Shown: piece by piece, positions 63,896 through 64,000 of the stretch
Layout of the letters: every line of letters starts with the position of its first letter
Numbering within the stretch: the stretch's first letter is position 1
NCBI GenBank assembly: GCA_944989445.1
Contig: CALYLW010000168.1
Location: 558,001 to 622,000 of the forward strand
Origin: Ampullaceana balthica
Lineage: Eukaryota; Mollusca; Gastropoda; Lymnaeidae
Reading direction: 5' to 3'
DNA: 64,000 nucleotides
Translations under genes and position numbers: made by a program
The notes under the pieces: model-generated
What the model saw: the letters and a program-made list of their open reading frames with translations, nothing else
Database searches by the model: none
What the model was told of the DNA's origin: nothing

Positions 63896-64000
63896 TTCCG
63901 TTGACAGTAGCAGACACACTTGAGATCTGCTGCATGGGTGTGATGTGACAAGCATTTAACAATCATCGTTCTTTTACAATGGTTAATAAGTTAATAGCAA

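Overview
This is animal nuclear DNA: AT-rich, with GT/AG introns, tRNA-derived SINEs, non-LTR retrotransposons and many small DNA transposons. Protein similarity and repeat style suggest a mollusc, probably a gastropod. That is my inference from memory of such proteins; nothing in the window fixes the species.

Layout. (1) 81-15178, minus strand: the 5' two-thirds of the MAP kinase kinase kinase TAK1 (MAP3K7). I could place 11 coding exons with consistent phase, from the start codon through the whole kinase domain into the serine-rich linker; the C-terminal TAB2/3-binding part lies off the left edge. Its first intron (about 7.2 kb) is packed with nested transposons. (2) 15.2-21.1 kb: intergenic, mostly transposons (LINE, hAT elements, a SINE, a minisatellite). 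(3) 22918-29391, plus strand: one uninterrupted 2157-codon gene for a DEAH-box RNA helicase fused to an RRM and a C-terminal RING-IBR-RING ubiquitin ligase module, the DEAH11/DEAH12 architecture known from plants and many invertebrates. (4) 29.4-40.1 kb: gene-poor AT-rich DNA with an old tandem duplication, a piggyBac element and diverged minisatellites. (5) 40238-56369, minus strand: an 8-exon gene, complete from signal peptide to stop, for a 448-residue single-pass receptor whose cytoplasmic tail carries many tyrosine motifs, including one ITIM-type motif. I do not recognise its family. (6) 56.4-64 kb: transposons again, including LINEs ending in long TA microsatellites, a candidate Helitron 3' end and an OTU-like ORF cut by a hAT element.

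How the genes may relate. TAK1 is a central kinase of innate immune and TGF-beta signalling; the helicase-ubiquitin ligase combines RNA binding with ubiquitin transfer; the receptor has a tail suited to tyrosine kinase signalling. They lie close together, but nothing in the sequence shows co-regulation, and a shared immune role is speculation.

The transposon record is unusually readable. Many elements keep exact target-site duplications, several are nested, and one 3.1-kb insertion can be compared with an uninterrupted copy of its target elsewhere in the window.
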